Part shown: positions 63,754-64,000 of the stretch, piece by piece
Numbering within the stretch: the first letter of the stretch is position 1
How the letters are laid out: each line of letters begins with the position of its first letter
Assembly (NCBI GenBank): GCA_009829735.1
Contig: CM020620.1
Span: forward strand, 23,100,020 to 23,164,019
Length of the DNA: 64,000 nucleotides
From: Pyropia yezoensis
Taxonomy: Eukaryota; Rhodophyta; Bangiophyceae; Bangiales; Bangiaceae
Reading direction: 5' to 3'
The notes under the pieces: generated by a model
Seen by the model: the letters and a program-made list of their open reading frames with translations, nothing else
What the model was told of the DNA's origin: nothing
The model's database searches: none
Position numbers and translations under genes: made by a program

Positions 63754-64000
63754 CAAGTGGCCGCCATGGCCGGCAACCCCCGGGCATACGGGACGGCTCC
63801 CGCCGTGTCAACGTCCAACTCCCCCCCCCCCTCAGCTCTTCCAACCAGCCGGTGCCCCCCCACCCCCCCCGTCCACCCCCCCGTCCACCCCCCCGCCGCC
63901 GCGTGTGCCGTCCACGTACCCGTCTCATCGTCGGCCCAGGCGCCCCGCAGGCGCGCCCACACCACCACCCCCACCAGCCGCGCGGCGGCGGCCCAGTCGG

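Overview
The window looks like nuclear DNA of a GC-rich eukaryotic alga, most likely a red alga of the Porphyra/Pyropia type. That placement is an inference. It rests on a plastid-targeted one-helix chlorophyll-binding protein, on mostly intronless genes such as the proteasome ATPase RPT3, a two-pore channel and a syntaxin-6-like SNARE, on very high GC with long C and G runs, and on abundant chromodomain-bearing Ty3/gypsy retrotransposons. Nothing suggests a prokaryote.

Positions 1-28.9 kb are a stack of mobile elements inserted into one another, with boundaries readable to the base. Element A is a Ty3/gypsy retrotransposon on the minus strand and runs off the left edge. Its gag gene is split at 2736/21165 by element B, a plus-strand chromodomain Ty3/gypsy (LTRs 2742-3662 and 20244-21164, duplicated target cggta). 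B's integrase gene is in turn split by element C, a second plus-strand chromodomain Ty3/gypsy (LTRs 8345-8706 and 18802-19163, duplicated target aagtg). C carries an extra 815-codon antisense ORF between pol and its 3' LTR, plus a regular array of small hairpins where the two reading directions converge. To the right of A lies a decayed DIRS-like reverse transcriptase/RNase H (minus strand). Beyond it is an ORF (minus) cut by element E, a pogo-like DNA transposon (24682-27977, TA target duplication).

From 29 to 40 kb is a GC-rich host gene cluster. It holds a secreted trypsin-fold protein that has lost its catalytic His and Ser (30111-31025, plus), a very low-complexity Gly/Ala/Pro-rich gene (33632-about 37041, plus) whose frame breaks at G runs, a syntaxin-6-like Qc-SNARE (37661-38439, minus) with a frame break at a 16-base homopolymer, and the one-helix plastid protein (39579-39932, plus). 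From 40 to 48.6 kb the DNA is less GC-rich and gene-poor, with small palindromic elements and a dispersed CCAAT-rich repeat. A two-pore cation channel (48708-51254, plus) follows, then more repeats.

The last part holds the 26S proteasome ATPase RPT3 (57962-59191, minus), a DUF493/YbeD-like small protein (60470-61000, plus) and a Pro/Ala-rich ORF (62518-63753, minus) of unknown function. The host genes do not form one pathway: they cover proteolysis, endomembrane trafficking, vacuolar ion flux and photoprotection.
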